A DNA stretch of 64,000 nucleotides from Diplodia intermedia (GCA_021495925.1 JAKEKT010000040.1:124001-188000); one strand, 5' to 3'; positions 1-11,588 are shown, counted from the stretch's first letter. The notes: generated from the letters alone by a model not told the origin. Numbers and translations are program-made.

Positions 1-338
1 AAGCCAATTAGCAGTTTCCCGCCATACTTCTTCAAAATCAAAAGCCCAGCGCATGCGCAATCGCATCCTCGGTCGCCAGCCTTTCAGGGACTTACAATGT
101 ACTTGTCCATCCTTTTCTGCTTTTTCGCGCTGATCTTGCTCTGCGGCTGCTGCGCACGCAATTCGTCCCTCATCATATTCCTCTTCTCCTCCTTCTCCGC
201 CTTGCCGGGCGGCAAGATGACGTCCGCGTTTGCATCGCCAGCAGATGCGACGCCGACCTTGGCGGCAGCTTTTTGGCGCTCTTCCTCCTCGCGCACGCGG
301 TGCTTGTGCTTCCGCTGGCGGGGTACGAACTTGCCCAT
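1..338 (-). CDS. ECM16/DHR1-like DEAH-box RNA helicase, 5' exon only (partial)
   Basis: First coding exon, 96-338, of a gene that leaves the left edge of the window. I chose the ATG at 336-338 because the protein then opens with a basic block (MGKFVPRQRKHKHRVREE). The more distal in-frame methionine would add 83 residues of poor composition. The 81 visible residues end in SAKKQKRMDKYI. This short, Lys/Arg-rich start followed by an AQQPxxSxKKQKRxDKYI element is what I recall of fungal Ecm16/Dhr1, the nucleolar DEAH helicase that releases U3 snoRNA during 18S rRNA maturation. No helicase motif lies inside the window, so the name rests on this N-terminus alone. The exon ends at a clear donor (GTAAGT, 90-95 on the minus strand). 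A TGCTAAT branch site near 8-14 places the acceptor just outside the window. Confidence 0.6.
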
Positions 339-744
339 GGTGAACGAGCGGCGAGGGAGATCCTGGACGGGGCCGAAAGGGTTGTTCGGTGTCGCGGACA
401 ATATTTCGCGTCGCGGCAGGAAGCTCTGGGGAAAAAAAGTCGGGTCGGACGCGGCGGGCGGAAATAATCCTGGCCGGTCCTCTGCGGGCTCACCGGCAAA
501 TGACTGGCTGTGTCTTTCTCGCGCCCGCTTCCCTGCCGGCGCTGCATGGCCCGAGCTCAATTCACCGCCCTCGGTGGTCGAGCCCATGCAAACGCCGATG
601 CCCGCCCGCCAGCCAGCCAGCGCGAAGCTCGACGCCTAGAGCTTGGGCGCGTCTCAAGAAATCCAGCAACAGACGCCCGACGACGAGCCCGAGTTCGCCA
701 ACGAAAAGCCCGAGACGGTCCGTCGCAGAGCAAGCAGTTCCAGC

Positions 745-1329
745 ATGCCGGATTTCCCAGTCACCCCCGAGGCCTTCCCCGCCAGCACGCGCACCGCCGC
801 CGGCGACGTGGACGGCGTGCACACGGACGTCATGGTGGTGCGGTTCGCCGACAAGATCATGGTGACCATCGTGCAGGGCGGACGCCTGGCGCATTGGGTA
901 CGGACGGCAGCCCTGCAGCCCCATTCCTCACCTCCACACCCCGCCTCCATTCCGAAGGCTCGTTTTCTCATTACGTGGTGCTGACGGTTACATTTTTCAC
1001 GCACAAAAAAGGTCCATGTTCCTCTCGACCACCCAACCGCCGACCCCCTCTCCGCCGCCGCCCCGCCTACCTCCTTCGAAGATGGTGACCCCGCGTCCAG
1101 CCTCGACCTTCTCCCCATGTCACATTTGACTGCGACAACGGTGCTGGGTGGGACGGTGCCAGAGCGCGACACGGCGGGGCAGCTTGTTGCGGCGCAAGTG
1201 GCAAGCACAATCGCGACGAAAGATCCCGATGAGAAGCGGCTTGTGGTTGTGGGGATGGGATTTGAGAGGAAGGATATGAGCAGGGAGGCTTTTGTGGATT
1301 TGGTGGGGTTGGTAATGGGGTGCTTGTAG
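745..1329 (+). CDS. Proteasome assembly chaperone 3 (PAC3-type)
   Basis: join(745..897,1012..1329), 156 aa. Small chaperone of the PAC3/Psmg3 family. Known members work as a heterodimer with PAC4 to guide alpha-ring assembly of the 20S proteasome in the cytosol. Visible family features are DKIMVTIVQGGRLAHW (about residues 36-51), a central TATTVLGGTVPERDTAGQL segment, and EKRLVVVGMGF with a hydrophobic C-terminal helix. The intron (898-1011) has a GTACGG donor, a CTGAC branch site and an AAAAAAG acceptor. Splicing joins HW to VHVPLDHP in frame. The ATG at 745 is the first in the open frame, which is closed by a stop at 637-639. The gene converges on FES1. Confidence 0.8.
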
Positions 1330-1873
1330 GTGGGAATATCTTTGTGGGAATAAGGCCTAGAGCGAGGCAACCAGCTCTCATGCGGGAGCCAAGTCTCGAA
1401 TGTGGGAACCAGGTCTCGAAAAAGAAAGTGGCGGCGGGAGATGGACAGCGCCTTTGACAATAATAGGAGGAGATATGGTCTAGTAAGGTCTCTCGGACTG
1501 TCTGTTCAATGTGGGGTCGTCGCGCTGATGGTCACAGGCATCTTTACGTTGGGGCCAAGCACAGGAAGATACCAAGTCGGTTCGCTTATCATTGCAGCAG
1601 TGAATGGGCAGTTGGAGCGTCCATTTGGCCATGAGTGCATAACATCTTTATGATCAAGGGTAGCAGACTCCGCAGAGTCGCGTTAATTCCTTCGTAGAAC
1701 CACGATACCCGATGCCATCCGATAACATGAACCACTCGTCTATGAGCTGTTTTGCCCGTCTTGACCCTAAACGCCGTGTCCCTCTTCATGGAGAAGCTGA
1801 TCCCTCGAACCTCAATCCGAGCATTTTCCCATCCAACGCCGAACCATGCGTGATTTTCGTGATTGCTCTCGCT
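1330..1873. other. Convergent intergenic region PAC3/FES1
   Basis: 544 bp between the stop codons of two converging genes. The open frames here have no family resemblance and no splice-supported structure. The only structure seen is a 20-bp tandem duplication at 1381-1420 (tgcgggagccaagtctcgaa, then tgtgggaaccaggtctcgaa), with a weaker third copy just before it. Confidence 0.5.
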
Positions 1874-2576
1874 CTATGCCGTTGCTGCATTCTCCTCGCG
1901 CATCTTTGTGATTATGGAATCGACATCGTCCATGGACGTAGCATCCAGCTTCTTTCCTCCGTGATACGAATCCGGCAAGTGCTGTAGAGCGGCGTCAAGG
2001 CCGGGCTGGAAATTCCTCGTTGCGGAAGACAGAGCGTTGATTGCCTTCTTGCGGGCGGCCTGATTAGGTTCACCGACGGCCAGCCTGACGATCGTCGGGA
2101 TAGCATCGTGTTCGAGAAGCTGTCGTCATCTGTTAGCCACTGCGCCCCTAACCGGTGTACACACGATAGGGAAAAAGACCCACCTTCTCCTGCGCCTTGA
2201 CGTTGTTCTGCACGGCCGTGCCAACGCACCACGCGGCCATCCTCCTGAGCTCGGCCTCTTCGCTTTCGAGCTGCGACAGCAGCGGCTTCCACAGGCCCAG
2301 CGGTTCGATGTTGTTGGCGTTGTCGATCTGCTCGACCAGCTGCTCGAAGTTGTCGAACGCGGTGAGCTTGTTCTCCAGATCCGTCTCCTCCGACGTGATC
2401 GCCCGCATGCTCTCGCGCATGAGCTCGGCGTCGGACGGGCCGCCCATCAGCGCGGCCAGCATCTCGGGCGTGATGTTGCTCTTGGGCTGCTCACCGGCGA
2501 GCGCGGGGTCGTTGCGCGTGGCCTCGGAGTTCTCGACGCCCCATCGCAGGAGATTGTTCAGGCGCGGGTCGTTCAT
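1874..2576 (-). CDS. FES1: Hsp70 nucleotide exchange factor Fes1
   Basis: complement(join(1874..2119,2184..2576)), 212 aa, the usual size for the family. Fes1 is the cytosolic HspBP1-type armadillo exchange factor that releases ADP from Hsp70 and steers misfolded proteins to degradation. The start MNDPRLNNLLRWGVENSE is the conserved Fes1 N-terminus. The GGPSDAELMRESM segment and the armadillo stretch running from LENKLTAFDNFEQLVEQIDNA to RKKAINALSSATRNF follow in order. The intron (2120-2183) has a GTGGGT donor and a CAG acceptor and joins AQEK to LLEHDAIP in phase 0. The gene diverges from actin across a 1.1-kb promoter region. Confidence 0.93.
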
Positions 2577-3684
2577 GGCGACGGTAGTCTATCGAGATTG
2601 CGGCAGAGTAGGCGTGATTGCGGGCGGGGAGCGAAAAGTGTTGTAGGAATGCACGGCGGACAGGCGAGCAGCTATATCAAAGGCGCCTTGCGAAAATTGT
2701 TGCCGATGACGAAGGCGCGGGAAGAAGCGATCGGCTTCGGCGGCCTTCGACCAGCACTGCCGACGCTGGGCGCCCGGCGCGGCGCGCACACACGAAATGG
2801 CGGCATGCCGGCGGCGCTATCACGAAGAGATAGCGGCACCGCGAGCATGGCTGGCAGTGGCAACATCGGAGGATAAGCATATCGCGGAGCATCTGGCGGG
2901 CGGGCGGACAGCAGCGCAGCGCCGTGGGAGGCAGCGGAGCCCGCCCCTGGAGATGGTCCCGCCGGTGGTGGTCCGCTCCCTGCTGCCGCCCGTCTCATCA
3001 CAGCTCAGGCAGCGCTGCCCCTCACTTGCACGTGACCGGTCATAATTACGATGGGCCGGGGCGCGTCAATCAGGAGCTTGGGGGAGTCGTGCTCGCGGCG
3101 GAAAGGGGCTGCGGGCTATTCTTGGCGGCTTCTGGAATTGCGGGCTGGGGCGCAGTGGGTATTGCGCGCAGCGAGCGAGGGCGGTGGGCGGGAGCTGCGG
3201 GCAGGGCGTGGGCGGTCAGCAAAGGGCTGCCTGGTCGCCGCCAGCTGCCAAGAGCGCGTTGTCAGCGGTGGCGGGCAAGACGCGTGGACGCAGCGCAGCC
3301 GGCGTCGCAGGAATTGTGCTGCCTTGCGGGTGCCAGCTATAAAGACGGCGCGCAGCGGATGCAGTGCAGGCCGCCCGTCAGTCAATCAGAGCGCGCCGTG
3401 GTCATTACAGCTGCAGCGTGCAGGCCAGTTCGCCGTCCCCTGAAGTGGAATGCACGTTGGGTATCCGCTTATTTAGCACGGCCTCGCCTCCCGCACAGAA
3501 CCTGTGCCCAGCTGTCCTGCCCGTGAGACCGCTCTTCCCTTCAACTCCACGTCAACGACATCCATCCCCCGACCTCATCCAGCAGTCCGCCATCTGCTGC
3601 CCCCCGCCTTCGCCGCGCCTCCTCGCATTTAATTCTCAACCAGCTCCCTCACCTTTCATCCCTACATCCTCTTAATCTCTCACA
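2577..3684. promoter_or_regulatory. Divergent promoter region FES1 / actin
   Basis: 1108 bp separate the FES1 and actin start codons. On the actin side there is a TATAAA at 3338-3343. From about 3530 to 3680 the strand is pyrimidine-rich (runs of CCCC, CTTCCC, CCTCATCC) and leads into the ATG, typical of strongly expressed fungal housekeeping promoters. I saw no convincing heat-shock element on the FES1 side. Open frames in this stretch are GC-driven and have no family features. Confidence 0.6.
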
Positions 3685-5227
3685 ATGGAAGGTACGACGA
3701 TGACACCCCGCTCAGCGCCTCCTGACAACGCCCGCCCGCGCCCTCGGCGTCGGCGAGGCCGCTCCAGCTGCCCTGGATTCATCGCATGCTAACGCCTCTG
3801 TCTGTCTGCAGAAGAAGTTGCGGCCCTCGTCATCGACAATGGGTAAGAATTGCACTGCCGCCCGCTCCTCGCGCGTGTGGGGTTGCCAGCCTCCTGGCTG
3901 CGACCACCACCACCCGCGACGCGCCGCATCGCCATCCGCACCCGCCGCCCGGGCGCAAATGGCATCCCTCAGAGCTGAGCTGACCCTTTCCCAGTTCGGG
4001 TATGTGCAAGGCCGGTTTCGCCGGTGACGATGCGCCCCGCGCCGTCTTCCGTAAGTCTCCCCCGCCTCCAGCCGGCCTGGACGCGACGGCGCACTTCTGC
4101 CCGCTGTGTCCAGCTCGCCGCAGCCTTGTTTCTGCGATGAGAACATTTTGCTGAGTGCGCTGCAGCCTCCATTGTCGGCCGTCCTCGCCACCATGGGTAT
4201 GTCCACCTGTTCGGGAACCCCGCATCGCACCGCCCACTGACGCACAGCACAGTATCATGATTGGTATGGGTCAGAAGGATTCGTACGTCGGAGATGAGGC
4301 ACAGTCGAAGCGTGGTATCCTCACCCTGAGGTACCCCATCGAGCACGGTGTTGTCACCAACTGGGACGACATGGAGAAGATTTGGCACCACACCTTCTAC
4401 AACGAGCTGCGTGTGGCGCCCGAGGAGCACCCCGTCCTGCTGACGGAGGCTCCCATCAACCCCAAGTCCAACCGTGAGAAGATGACGCAGATCGTCTTCG
4501 AGACCTTCAACGCCCCGGCCTTCTACGTCTCCATCCAGGCCGTTCTGTCGCTGTACGCTTCCGGTCGTACTACCGGTATCGTGCTCGACTCCGGTGACGG
4601 TGTCACTCACGTCGTCCCCATCTACGAGGGTTTCGCCCTTCCCCAGGCCATCTCCCGTGTCGACATGGCTGGTCGTGACCTTACCGACTACCTGATGAAG
4701 ATCCTCGCCGAGCGTGGTTACTCCTTCTCCACCACCGCCGAGCGTGAAATCGTCCGTGACATCAAGGAGAAGCTCTGCTACGTCGCCCTCGACTTCGAGC
4801 AGGAGATCCAGACTGCCAGCCAGAGCTCTTCGCTCGAGAAGTCGTACGAGCTTCCCGACGGTCAGGTCATCACCATCGGCAACGAGCGTTTCCGCGCTCC
4901 CGAGGCTCTCTTCCAGCCCTCCGTCCTCGGCCTCGAGTCTGGCGGTATCCACGTCACCACCTTCAACTCCATCATGAAGTGCGATGTCGATGTCAGGAAG
5001 GACCTGTACGGCAACATTGTCATGGTAAGTTTTTGCTCATCCTAGCGGTCCCTAGCGCAGCGCTAACAATTGTCTAGTCTGGTGGTACCACCATGTACCC
5101 CGGTATCTCCGACCGTATGCAGAAGGAAATCACGGCCCTGGCCCCCTCCTCGATGAAGGTCAAGATCATCGCTCCCCCGGAGCGCAAGTACTCCGTCTGG
5201 ATCGGTGGTTCCATTCTCGCCTCCCTC

Positions 5228-5259
<32 letters not shown>

Positions 5260-5308
5260 GGAGTACGACGAGAGCGGTCCCTCCATTGTCCACCGCAAGT
5301 GCTTCTAA
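3685..5308 (+). CDS. ACT1: Actin
   Basis: join(3685..3691,3812..3842,3995..4050,4166..4196,4253..5024,5078..5308), giving exactly 375 aa. It is the cytoskeletal ATPase that forms F-actin for patches, cables and the contractile ring. The protein begins [20 protein letters not shown] and ends [11 protein letters not shown]. The ATP-binding loops (DNGSGMCK near residue 11, DSGDGVTH near 154) and the DNase-I loop (RHHGIMIGMG near 40) are intact. Five introns fall after nucleotides 7, 38, 94, 125 and 897 of the CDS, a pattern of many tiny 5' exons common in filamentous ascomycete actin genes. All six exons keep frame. A possible further intron lies in the 3' UTR, with GTGTGT right after the stop and CTACAG about 50 bp on. 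Confidence 0.98.
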
Positions 5309-5996
5309 GGTGTGTGACGTGACCCTCCGGCAGGCGATGACTTGTACTGATCGGTTGCTACAGCAAAGGCTTGGGTGCAATGGAATTCATGACGACGGCA
5401 TGCCTCCGAACGATAATCTCGCTCGGCCTTGGCTACGCCTTCTCCCTCGTGCGTGCTCTACATCTCTTACCAAAATGGCGGTCAAGAACTTTGGGTGGTT
5501 TGTTTTACACTGGTGGAGGTGGCAGAGGACAAGCGTGCGTTAATCATTTCGCGTGCGTGTGGTAGGCGAGCAAGGACACGGCTGCAAAAGGCAGTGTTTA
5601 TGGCGGATGACGACCCTTTTAGCAGAGTTTATAGCCTAGAAATGCTTGCTGTTTACCACCGCAATACGACCATCCCGACGATCCAGTCTATTCTCCAACC
5701 GTGATGTGTGTTGATTCCAAACAGCTACTTGAAGTATCGCCAATGTCGTGATACGTCATCACTAAGAGGAGGTACCTGTGGTACGCAATACTACCCAAGT
5801 GAGTAGCAGTAAGGGAAAAAGGTAAAGCCGGGCATTACGTACGTTGGGTACGCCCTCCACCTCATCCCGCACGCTTTCTCGGGACAATCGTCTTGGCTCT
5901 TGGCAAAGGGCGAGCTAATTGAGCTTGCCTCTTACTGGACCGTTGGGGAAACAAAACACGTCGTACCTGTTTTTGTGCCAAGACAACACGCTCTCG

Positions 5997-6045
<49 letters not shown>

Positions 6046-7504
6046 CCCCTTTTCTGGCCCTCTCCTTGGTTTCGGAGTCTTCCCCTGTGGACCGCTTAGT
6101 GTGTCGGTTTACCCTTGTCTCAGATCATGCGGGGCTTTAATGGGACTTCATCGCTTCTCGGCTTTTCTCGCTTCCCCGCTGGCCGTATATAAGCGTGTAC
6201 ATGCGCTTCCATCTGCTTTTTTCATCGTCGGATTGGGCGTGTTCGGTCGCGTTCGGTCTGGTGGCTGGCTGTCGCGGTGGGTTGGGTGTTGGGTGTGTCT
6301 TCTTGAGGGGGGGGTTTTTTTTTTTTTTGTGCCCAGGGTTGTCTGGACGATGGGCTGCTGAGATGAGAGAGACTGATGTCGCTGGTAGTGCCCTTCTTTT
6401 CAGCAAGTCAGTAAGTGGGAGTGGGATGGAAGAGTTGGTCCATGACTCCGAATGGCGAGCGCTCGGCGTGTGAAAGCGTAACGATGGGAGCAATGGCGAC
6501 CGACCCCGAGCCATTACATCGCCCACTCAAGAAAAGCTCGTCTCCGCCACAAAGACTTTGGGTGTTCCACCGCTTTCTTTCTTTTCCACTTGGTCAAACG
6601 AATTGTTCTACATGGTTCCATTCGCCCGCCTTCCATATCGACATCCCGACGTTACCATGGCTTTTGAAAGGACTTCTTCGGGCCTGCTGGCAGGTCTCAG
6701 CACACCGATCATTCTGCCACGACAACATCTTACGAACCCCCATCACAAGTCTGTGGAGTGATCTGCTCAGCTACGGTGTACGCATACTGTTTTGCCGGAT
6801 AGTCTTTCCCAGCGATGCAATTTCGTTGCACTCCGCTCTGGTGAATCCAAGCAAATCGTCCAGAGTTATCACATTGCACTACGGAAAACGGGAGATTATT
6901 TCAAGATCGTGCTGGGATTGAGAGGATTAATCTAACTTTTGTACGTCTGCGACGGCTGGGATGAAGGAGATCGAAAAGCAAAGAATCAAGATGTCGGGAT
7001 TTTTCGCTGTTTGTCGCCGCAACACATTATGATTTCCGCCTTCCCAAATCTCCAAAAGCCGTGAATGATGGAGCTCATGCTATCCCCTGTGTTCGGTGAT
7101 CAGGCTGAAGCTGGGAATGTATGGTTGAAAAAGCAATAGGAGGTGAGATTGTGCGCGGAAAGTACCTCTAGCCATGGCCGCCACGTTGTGCAGCTTGAGG
7201 TACGTCCGCAATCTCATTAACCGCAAGGAAAAGGGGTAGAAAAAAGAGTTCAGTCCGCCATGCGCATGTTGGAAAAAGGGATGGCAACTCGTTTGAAGTG
7301 TCATCGAGCTTGCTGGAAGAAGGTACCCTTGCATGTAGACGTATGTGGTAGCGTGCCTGGGTCTGTGTCTTCTTCGCACCAACGTCCAATAGTCGATTGC
7401 GTGCAAGACATTTGCGTCCGGATAGCAGCGTCTACTTTGTACCAAAGGTGTGTCGATCATCTAAAGGGCAACTTTGTATGCACGACTATCGTTTGGCCAA
7501 AATC
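5309..7504. other. Actin 3' flank and gene-free spacer
   Basis: 2.2 kb between the actin stop and the converging coiled-coil gene. The first few hundred bases are presumably actin 3' UTR. Beyond that are a long CT microsatellite, a mixed G8/T14 run at 6307-6328, and a TATATAA (about 6186) with no credible coding exon after it. Several open frames of 70-170 codons exist on both strands, but none shows conserved motifs or supported splicing. Confidence 0.5.
6001..6042. repeat. (CT)21 microsatellite
   Basis: A perfect run of 21 CT units follows an imperfect CTCTCGCGCG lead-in and runs into TTTTCCCC. It lies about 0.7 kb downstream of the actin stop. Such a run should be length-variable between isolates. 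Confidence 0.95.
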
Positions 7505-8976
7505 TCAGGCCTCGAGAAATACAACGGCCTTGGTAATGAAGCGGCTATTCTCAAATTCCTCTCCGTTGCTGTCTCCGAACTTCTGGACTGCCGGGCTTAC
7601 AACAATCTTGATCTTCTTGCCATTGCATGACTCGTCTTCGTCATCATCCAGCCTAACGAGGCGGTCGGCTGCCATTTTCGGCGAGTGTACGTCGAAGCCG
7701 GTGCAGAGAGAGGGGGAAGGCTCGTTCCAGACGTAGTCCGCACGCTGTGTCTTTAGACGAGAGAAGAGCGTTATCGCCCTATGGATTAGATACTGGAGCT
7801 CCAAGTCACATCTCTGTTTTTCATCCTGTCCCATCTCCCGGAGAAATGCAGATGCGGCGCCGTGAGAGATGTAGCCCGTAAAATGGTTTAGAAGGTTCGC
7901 ATAACCTTCCACTGGAAACTCGCCCCAGATGGTTAGCTCAGAGTTCTCCGGCTCGGGGAAGACTGTTCTGAAAAGTAGGGCGCGCCACGTGTGCGCGTCA
8001 ACAGCGTTGTCTATATCACATTAGCATTTAGGCTTGTGGCCATCAATTGGTTTGACGACTTACTCCTTCGAAGTTGGGAAAAGGTATCCCTCAAGGCGTT
8101 TGCGCGCTCTCCATGATCTTTAGGATCACCGGGGTTGCGGAATATCCAGAAATAGTCCTCGAAGATGTAGGTGCTGAGAATGTCGGACACCAGAGCCGCC
8201 AGGATGAGAAACGGGTGTTTGAAGGTAAAAATCTCATCCCAGGAGTTGAAGAAGGCAATTTTGGATATGGACTGACTGAGACATGGGTTGGCGTCGGGAG
8301 AAAACTTGCGGTATGCCTCCAGAGACTTGACACCGTACGCCTTGGCCCATGTTCGGACATCCTTGTAGAGTTGACTGATAGTATGGTGAATTTCGGCGTC
8401 TTCTTGAACGAACCATCCTGTCTGAGCTTGCTTGAATGAGTTGAGCTGTGCCTTCCTCAAGTCTACAACAGTGGAGTCCAGCTTGTCTTGAACTTTCTTG
8501 AGCTCCTGGTCGAGAAGAGCGTTCCGGTTCTCCAGTGCCAAATTCTTTTTCGCCGTCTTCTGCATCTCTTGGTCGGCGGCAGCTTTCTCTGATTTTTCTT
8601 TCTGAAGAGCCCTGGTGAACTTGTTCTTCTCAGCTATCTGTTCGTTGCGTTCGGCTACTGCAGCCTTGATCTGACGCTGCAGAAGGCGAATCTCCCGCTC
8701 AAGTGAGACAGTCGATTGTTTGCTTGCCTCGCCACCATGGCCCACGCCGAGTTCCTCGCCATAGTTCCTGTCGCATTCGCTGCCATGGCCACTGCTGAAG
8801 TCCCTATCGCGGTTTTTGTCGAGTTTCTTGTCTGTGTTGCCGCCCAATTCGAGATCGGGCTTGTCAGGTGAGGTGAATGGCGTCGCAATCAAAGGTTGCT
8901 TGTGGCTAGGACGTGCGAGTTTCTTGGGCTTGCCATAGACGACAGCTACGAACTTGCTCATGATCAAATTGAGCAT
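7505..8976 (-). CDS. Fungal coiled-coil protein of unknown function, paired with an Hsp70-like gene
   Basis: complement(join(7505..8010,8064..8976)), 472 aa. I do not recognise a named family. The N-terminus (MLNLIMSKFVAVVYGKPKK) is followed by a charged linker. A heptad-rich coiled coil spans about residues 85-190 (VSLEREIRLLQRQIKAAVAE, then LALENRNALLDQELKKVQDKL). The C-terminal half is globular and aromatic-rich (TWAKAYGVKSLEAYRKFSPD, IFEDYFWIFRNP, HTWRALLFRTVFPEPE, LQYLIHRAITLFSRLKTQRADYVW). The 53-bp intron has a GTAAGT donor and a GATATAG acceptor and restores frame with phase 1. A second methionine (MSKFV) five codons in could be the real start. It diverges from the Hsp70-like gene across only 287 bp, which suggests co-expression. 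Confidence 0.8.
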
Positions 8977-9263
8977 GCTGGGGGTGTCGATGTGGGCGTG
9001 GATGTTGTTGTTGGTGCGGTGTTCGCCAGGTCGGGGTAAGTTATCCTCACAAGCGCAGGCTAGAAGGTGCTAGAACCTACAACAACAAGAACAACAGGTT
9101 GGGAAGCCAGGAGATGCCCGCCCGCTTTTCCCAACGTGCAGATTTTCTCGGGTCCAGCTTTTCTCAGGGTTCAGGCACCGGCTCGTGGCCTCTACCTCCG
9201 ACACCTTACATCTTACACCCTACACCTACGCGCGCGCCCGCTCTGTTGAAACGACCAACCGAC
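8977..9263. promoter_or_regulatory. Shared bidirectional promoter, coiled-coil gene / Hsp70-like gene
   Basis: 287 bp separate two start codons facing away from each other. The half near the + strand gene is rich in short pyrimidine tracts and CACC or TACACC repeats (about 9195-9235). No TATA box is clear on either side. The distance is short enough that the two genes probably share regulatory sites. Confidence 0.55.
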
Positions 9264-11338
9264 ATGGCGGACAATCGCTTAAAGATCATTGTCGGTCTTG
9301 ACTACGGCACGACATTCTCTGGTATGTACTGTACACATGTCACCTTAAGCCTGGGCAGTTGAAGCGTATGTCCGGACATGAATGTCCGGATTATCTACCC
9401 AAAAACATATCCGGATATGGTCTTCAACTCCATCATTTTGTTGCAATATTAAGAGAATCGACCTCAGAACAAGCTAACAGCCGCACAGGAATTAGCTACG
9501 TCACTTCGAACGAGGTCAGCATCGACAAGATCGAAGTCATCAACCAGTGGCCTGGCACGTCCGAGACCGTTTCCAAGGTCCCGACTAAGATCGCATACGC
9601 ATCCGAGAACAAGAACTTCTATGTCGACAAGTGGGGCTTTGCTGTCACTCCGAATATGGAGTCTTACGTGTGGACCAAACTCCTCCTGGATCGTGGAACC
9701 GTTCTCACCGAGCTGGATGACCCCGCGCTGAAGGATTTGTTCGGCAAAGGCATGCTGAAGCTACCCGACAACAAGAGCGCGAACCAGGTCTGTCGCGATT
9801 ATCTCAGGGGCCTGTATGAGTACATGGTCAGCGTTCTCAGCAAGAAGTTCTCTCCAGAGGTGTTCGCCGTTACGCCAGTCGAATGCTGGATCACCGTCCC
9901 GGCCATTTGGAGTGACGCGGCGAAGGACGCCACCAGGTCGGCTGCGCTTGACGCTGGCTTTGGCTCCAGGCACTTCGACAAGGTGAACCTCATCCCCGAG
10001 CCCGAGGCTGCCGCCTTGGCTGCTCTTAAGCCTCACCTCGATTCCGCTTCCATTGATCCCATCAGCCCCGGCGAGAATGTTCTCATCTGCGACTGCGGCG
10101 GAGGCACCGTGGATATCACCACCTATACCATCCTCGAGACCACTCCTCGCCTCCAGTTCCAGGAGCTCTGCGTAGGCGTAGGCGCCAAATGTGGCTCTAC
10201 TTACATCGATCGCAACTTCAACAAATGGATGGTCAACAAGTTCGGCGATGCTTACACCTCCCTCTCCCAGAAGAAGCGTGGTGCTGGTAGCGCCTTCATG
10301 AGGTCTTTTGAGGCGCAGAAGAAGTCGTTTGGCAGCAAGCTACTTGGCCGCGGCGATCAGAAGTACATCGAGGTCGACCACATTCCCATGGATGCCCCCT
10401 CTTCTACCCGTTATGACAACGAAGAGGCTGTAGTCAACCTGACCTGGTATGTAATGCCTTGAGTCAACAACTGGTCCTCTCGCTGACAACCTCAAGGCAT
10501 GACATGAAGAGCTTCTTTGATCCCGTGATCAAGGATGTCACTCGGCTCGTCAGCGCCCAGGCAGAACAGGCGAAGAAGAGCCAGCACGAGATAAACCGCG
10601 TCATCATGGTCGGCGGTTTCGGCGATTCCGACTACCTGAACGAGTGCATGCAGATCTGGTGCATGCAGAATGGTTCAATCAAGCTCACCTGCCCACCCCA
10701 GTGCCAAGCCACTGTTGTCCGTGGCGCGGCTTTACGTGGTCTCGAGGGCCTCACTCCACTTCATCGTCGGGCCCGCCGTCACTACGGCTTTAGCGTAAAC
10801 TTGAACTTCAGGAAGGGCATCGACCCCGAGAGCAAGGCCTACTTTTGCCATTTCAGTGGGAAGATGCTCTGTCGGGATAGGATAAAGTGGACTCTGCACA
10901 AGGTGAGATATTGTGAACCCCTCATAATGCACGTATCTGATATTATGATTTATTTTCCAGGGCCAGATGATTGACCCAAAAACTACGGCTGCCTTCGACC
11001 TCGGCTCCGTCACTACTGAAGATGACGAGGCTCCGCGCGGCTGCTTGACACTGTACTCTTGCTGCCGCGACACTGCGCCCGACTATGAGGACAACCCTTG
11101 CATCGAGAAAGTTGGCGAAGTGACGGTCCACTTCAAGAAAGCAGACGTTCAGAGCGCTGAGAGGCGCTACAATAAGTACATCCAGAAGTGGATCATCTGC
11201 ATCAAGTCCAAGGTCGAGATGAAGTTGAACACAGAGCAAGGCACTTTGTCGTTCCAGTGCTTGGTGAACGGCAAGAAGGCTGGCAGCACGACCATCAACT
11301 ACATTCGGATCGAGCACAGCCCTATCGCTATGGACTGA
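9264..11338 (+). CDS. Hsp70-like ATPase (HSPA12-type, fungal)
   Basis: join(9264..9321,9489..10446,10497..10902,10961..11338), 599 aa. The actin-fold ATPase motifs are intact: phosphate-1 GLDYGTTFSG (residues 11-20), phosphate-2 VLICDCGGGTVDITTY (about 216-231) and the adenosine motif VIMVGGFGDSDYL (about 373-385). The C-terminal 200 residues do not look like the canonical Hsp70 peptide-binding domain and lack an EEVD tail. This is the HSPA12-type layout, which is much expanded in filamentous fungi. Client and role are unknown, and ATP binding is inferred from motifs. All three introns have good GT-AG sites and keep frame. Intron 1 (167 bp) is longer than the others and carries palindromes listed separately. 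Confidence 0.88.
9368..9419. promoter_or_regulatory. Cluster of TCCGGA palindromes inside intron 1
   Basis: Within 52 bp of the first intron of the Hsp70-like gene there are three palindromic sites: ATGTCCGGACAT (9368-9379), ATGTCCGGA (9382-9390, making a perfect 9-bp inverted repeat with the preceding TCCGGACAT across 2 bp) and CATATCCGGATATG (9406-9419). All share a TCCGGA core. CGG-containing inverted sites are typical targets of fungal Zn2Cys6 regulators, so an intronic enhancer is possible. An RNA hairpin that affects splicing is the alternative. Confidence 0.45.
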
Positions 11339-11588
11339 TTGGTGGGCGTCCTTCGGGTTCTGCCTTTTCAGTCCGGATTTTGTGGTCTCAGCCTCCGGTC
11401 ACACACTCGAAATCCACAAGGCGAGAGGAATCGACTTGGCATAGAGAAAGAAGAAAAGAAGACTGAAGGAGGCTCGGGACACTTGGTAGAAAGAAGTAGG
11501 CAGATAATAGAGCTCTACCTACCATTTATACGCGATTATCACCTAGATATGCCTGTGTATTTCTCTACTATCTAACATCCTGGACCAG

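Noticed and set aside
97..639. Long + strand open frame over the ECM16-like exon
   Set aside because: Antisense shadow of a GC-rich exon; the minus strand has a recognisable protein, a start and a splice donor.
1805..1830. Possible tRNA T-arm (GGTTCGAGGG on the minus strand)
   Set aside because: Neither a T-stem nor a matching acceptor or D-arm could be formed around it.
3969..4952. 327-codon minus-strand open frame inside actin
   Set aside because: It is the complement of the main actin exon; the + strand is unmistakable actin.
5900..6361. Open frame spanning the CT microsatellite (SLSLSL protein)
   Set aside because: The frame stays open only because CT repeats have no stops; nothing else supports it.
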